Below are positions 5,656 through 5,689 of a stretch of 5,689 nucleotides of DNA, one piece after another. Location: the NCBI GenBank assembly GCA_026989995.1, contig JALSIO010000084.1, positions 1 to 5,689 on the forward strand. Reading direction: 5' to 3'. Origin of the DNA: Myxococcales bacterium. Its GTDB lineage: Bacteria > Myxococcota_A > UBA9160 > JALSIO01. Made by a program: the position numbers and the translations under genes. The notes below the pieces were generated by a model, which made no database searches, was not told the DNA's origin, and saw only the letters and a program-made list of their open reading frames with translations. Position 1 is the first letter of the stretch. Each line of letters starts with the position of its first letter.

Positions 5656-5689
5656 ATGAGCATGGAGTACCGGGACATCCTCTTCGAGG
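5656..5689 (+). CDS. Partial CDS, possible enoyl-CoA hydratase/isomerase N-terminus
   Basis: Eleven codons before the window ends, reading MSMEYRDILFE. A good ribosome binding site precedes it. The M-x-Y-x-x-I-x-x-E pattern is the usual opening of crotonase-family enzymes (enoyl-CoA hydratase/isomerase), whose next residues would be a glycine turn and an ITLNRP-type strand; those lie outside the window. If correct it is a cytoplasmic acyl-CoA enzyme, unlike the exported pair upstream, and the 73-bp spacer may separate the units. The gene start is fairly sure, the family is a guess from 11 residues. Confidence 0.55.
   Translation, partial: MSMEYRDILFE

Noticed and set aside
1..5689. Defence system, CRISPR array, mobile element, tRNA or rRNA
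   Set aside because: No repeat-spacer pattern, transposase, integrase, terminal inverted repeats or RNA gene signatures were seen on either strand.

Overview
The window is very GC-rich throughout, with G or C at nearly every third codon position. All genes are bacterial in style: Shine-Dalgarno sites, overlapping stop/start codons, one GTG start and a lipobox. An HDOD signalling protein, a DUF3604 protein and a probable enoyl-CoA hydratase start would suit a high-GC, metabolically versatile bacterium, such as a proteobacterium or a myxococcote/deltaproteobacterial relative. The sequence alone does not fix the taxon. I see no RNA gene, insertion sequence, CRISPR array, phage gene or toxin/defence system.

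Left third (1-1282, minus strand): a tightly packed operon read leftward. In transcription order it holds a 117-residue protein with a small GMV...WGV domain, a 282-residue HDOD-domain protein, and the first 28 codons of a third gene that leaves the window. The first junction is an ATGA overlap (4 bp) and the second a TGATG overlap (1 bp), so translation is probably coupled and the products may work together in signalling.

Centre (1283-2705): a 286-bp divergent intergenic region with a G-quadruplex-type motif and a weak promoter candidate. It is followed on the plus strand by a 378-residue alpha/beta hydrolase with an intact apparent Ser-Asp-His triad and an unusually long insertion between the Ser and the Asp.

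Right half (2706-5689, plus strand): a 143-bp gap with a perfect GC hairpin and a possible -10 box, then a 749-residue membrane-anchored DUF3604 (PHP-like metal-binding) protein with 20 cysteines. Its 3' end overlaps by 17 bp a 166-residue predicted lipoprotein that resembles the split-barrel FMN/F420-binding fold. After a 73-bp G-rich spacer the window ends 11 codons into a gene whose start looks like an enoyl-CoA hydratase. The DUF3604/lipoprotein pair appears to be an exported two-protein module of unknown substrate. It is the least understood part of the window; nothing here proves a new system.
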